Assembly: GCA_023264755.1 (NCBI GenBank) | Contig: JAHFVB010000278.1 | Coordinates: 1 to 6,805 of the forward strand | Source: Mycobacterium sp. | Lineage (GTDB): Bacteria; Actinomycetota; Actinomycetes; Mycobacteriales; Mycobacteriaceae | Direction: 5' to 3' | DNA length: 6,805 bases | In this document: in pieces, positions 5,577 through 6,805 of the stretch | How positions within the stretch are numbered: the first letter of the stretch is position 1 | How the letters are laid out: every line of letters starts with the position of its first letter | The notes under the pieces: model-generated | What the model was told of the DNA's origin: nothing | What the model saw: the letters and a program-made list of their open reading frames with translations, nothing else | Databases searched by the model: none | Program-made: the position numbers and the translations under genes

Positions 5577-6797
5577 ATGAACTTCACGAAGCGCGGCCCC
5601 CTGTTCCTGGTCTTCTTCGCGGCGCTGTCCGCCGGAGCGGGCAACGGCATCTCGATGGTGGCGTTCCCATGGCTGGTGTTGCAGCACAACGGCTCTGCGC
5701 TCGACGCCTCGATCGTGGCGATGGCAGGGACGCTGCCACTGCTGGTGGCCACCCTGATCGCGGGCGCGGCGGTGGACTACCTGGGGCGCAGGTGGGTGTC
5801 CATCATCTCCGACGGGTTGTCGGCGCTGGCGGTGGCTGCGGTGCCGGTCATCGCCCTGAGCTTCGGCGTCGGGGCGATCGACGTCACGGTGTTGGCCGGA
5901 CTGGCCGCCCTCGGCGCGTTCTTCGACCCGGCCGGGATGACCGCCCGCGAGACGATGCTTCCGGAGGCGGCGGCCCGGGCCGAGTGGACCCTGGATCACG
6001 CCAACGGCGTGTACGAGGCCGTGTTCAACCTCGCGTACATCGTCGGGCCGGGCATCGGCGGCCTGCTGATCTCCACACTGGGCGGCATCAACACCATGTG
6101 GGTGACCGCCGGGACGTTCCTGCTGTCCATTGCGGCGATCTCGGTCCTGCGCCTGGAGGGTGCAGGCACCCCGAACCGCGAGCACCTGCCGCAGGTGTGG
6201 TCGGGCATCGTCGAGGGGCTCAAGTTCGTGTGGCACACCCCGGTGCTTCGCACGCTGGCGTTCGTCGACCTGGCCGCGACGGGGCTGTACATGCCGATGG
6301 AGAGCGTGCTGTTCCCGAAGTACTTCACCGACCGCAACGAACCCGCGCAGCTCGGCTGGGTGCTGGTGGCGTTGAGCATCGGCGGGCTGATCGGGGCGCT
6401 GGGCTACGCCGCACTGTCGAAATACTCGAACCGGCGCACCATCATGCTCACCGCGGTGCTGGTGCTCGGAGTCGCGATGACGATCATCGCGTTCCTGCCA
6501 CCGCTGCCGGTGATCCTGGTGCTGTGTGCCGTCGTCGGCCTGGTGTACGGGCCGATCGCGCCGATCTACAACTACGTCATGCAGACCCGCGCGCCCGCCC
6601 GGCTACGCGGCCGAGTCGTTGGCGTGATGGGCTCGCTGGCCTACGCCGCAGGACCGCTCGGGTTGGTGGTGGCCGGACCACTGGCCGACGCCGCCGGATT
6701 GCATGCGACGTTCCTGGCGCTGTCATTGCCGATGCTGTTGCTCGGGCTGGTGGCGATCTTCTTGCCCGCGTTGCGCCACCTGGATCACGCGGAGTAG
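5577..6797 (+). CDS. tap: MFS multidrug efflux transporter, Tap-like (Rv1258c ortholog)
   Basis: This 406-residue membrane protein is a major facilitator superfamily drug:H+ antiporter. It matches the mycobacterial Tap pump along its length, which exports tetracycline, aminoglycosides and other drugs in M. fortuitum and M. tuberculosis. Recognisable parts are the first membrane segment with FFAALSAGAGNGISMVAFPWLVLQ (13-36), MFS motif A as GAAVDYLGRR (63-72), FFDPAGMTARETMLPEAAARA (115-135), the motif-C-like VGPGIGG in the fifth helix (156-162), MESVLFPKYFTD (241-252), VVGLVYGPIAPIYNYVMQTRA (319-339), RLRGRVVGVMGSLAYAAGPLGL (342-363) and DAAGLHATFLAL (371-382). Hydrophobic segments are consistent with about 12 helices, and the frame is intact. 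The ATG at 5577 gives MNFTKRGPLFL, aligning with the Tap N-terminus. Substrates in this organism are inferred. It ends eight bases before the window edge. Confidence 0.95.
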   Translation: MNFTKRGPLFLVFFAALSAGAGNGISMVAFPWLVLQHNGSALDASIVAMAGTLPLLVATLIAGAAVDYLGRRWVSIISDGLSALAVAAVPVIALSFGVGAIDVTVLAGLAALGAFFDPAGMTARETMLPEAAARAEWTLDHANGVYEAVFNLAYIVGPGIGGLLISTLGGINTMWVTAGTFLLSIAAISVLRLEGAGTPNREHLPQVWSGIVEGLKFVWHTPVLRTLAFVDLAATGLYMPMESVLFPKYFTDRNEPAQLGWVLVALSIGGLIGALGYAALSKYSNRRTIMLTAVLVLGVAMTIIAFLPPLPVILVLCAVVGLVYGPIAPIYNYVMQTRAPARLRGRVVGVMGSLAYAAGPLGLVVAGPLADAAGLHATFLALSLPMLLLGLVAIFLPALRHLDHAE

Positions 6798-6805
6798 CGC
6801 TGCTC

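Noticed and set aside
1..6805. Mobile element, phage, toxin-antitoxin, CRISPR or defence system
   Set aside because: No transposase, integrase, direct-repeat array, tRNA-flanked insertion or defence-family protein is visible. All frames with real motifs belong to chromosomal mycobacterial-type genes; the only repeat-like element is the inverted repeat at 4616-4672.

Overview
The window is high-GC actinobacterial DNA, almost certainly from a Mycobacterium/Mycolicibacterium-type genome. The gene content and order match, from memory, the M. tuberculosis block Rv1258c-Rv1264 read in the opposite direction: pH-sensing adenylate cyclase (Rv1264-like), amidase AmiB2 (Rv1263), HIT protein (Rv1262c), F420-type nitroreductase-family protein (Rv1261c), uracil-DNA glycosylase UdgB (Rv1259) and the Tap drug efflux pump (Rv1258c). 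Relative orientations agree throughout. Two genes differ from that block as I remember it: a family-6 (hypoxanthine-DNA glycosylase type) enzyme sits between cyclase and amidase, and a luciferase-like (LLM) oxidoreductase occupies the place of Rv1260.

Layout. 1-688 (-) is the N-terminal regulatory half of the cyclase; its catalytic half lies outside the window. 687-1181 (+) is the small DNA glycosylase. It starts in the same CATG as the cyclase and ends inside a 20-bp perfect palindrome that also carries the stop codon of the convergent amidase, 1174-2577 (-). A 66-bp divergent promoter region then separates amidase from a two-gene operon, HIT protein 2644-3078 (+) and nitroreductase-family protein 3083-3535 (+). 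This operon converges on the LLM oxidoreductase 3532-4575 (-), sharing a CTAG at the stops. A 91-bp gap holds a perfect 18-bp inverted repeat whose outer edge contains the udgB stop codon. udgB is 4667-5509 (-). A 67-bp divergent region with a dyad and a -10 box leads to tap, 5577-6797 (+). Coding density is very high and no stretch over 300 bases lacks a gene.

The genes do not form one pathway. Recurrent themes are repair of deaminated bases (two different uracil-DNA glycosylase superfamily enzymes), flavin/deazaflavin redox chemistry (nitroreductase-family and LLM proteins), stress sensing (pH-regulated cyclase) and drug export (Tap). I see no tRNA/rRNA, CRISPR array, transposase or phage gene, and no clear evidence of an undescribed multi-gene system. 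The most unusual features are the compact gene junctions, built from palindromes that serve two genes at once, and the long perfect hairpin at the end of udgB.
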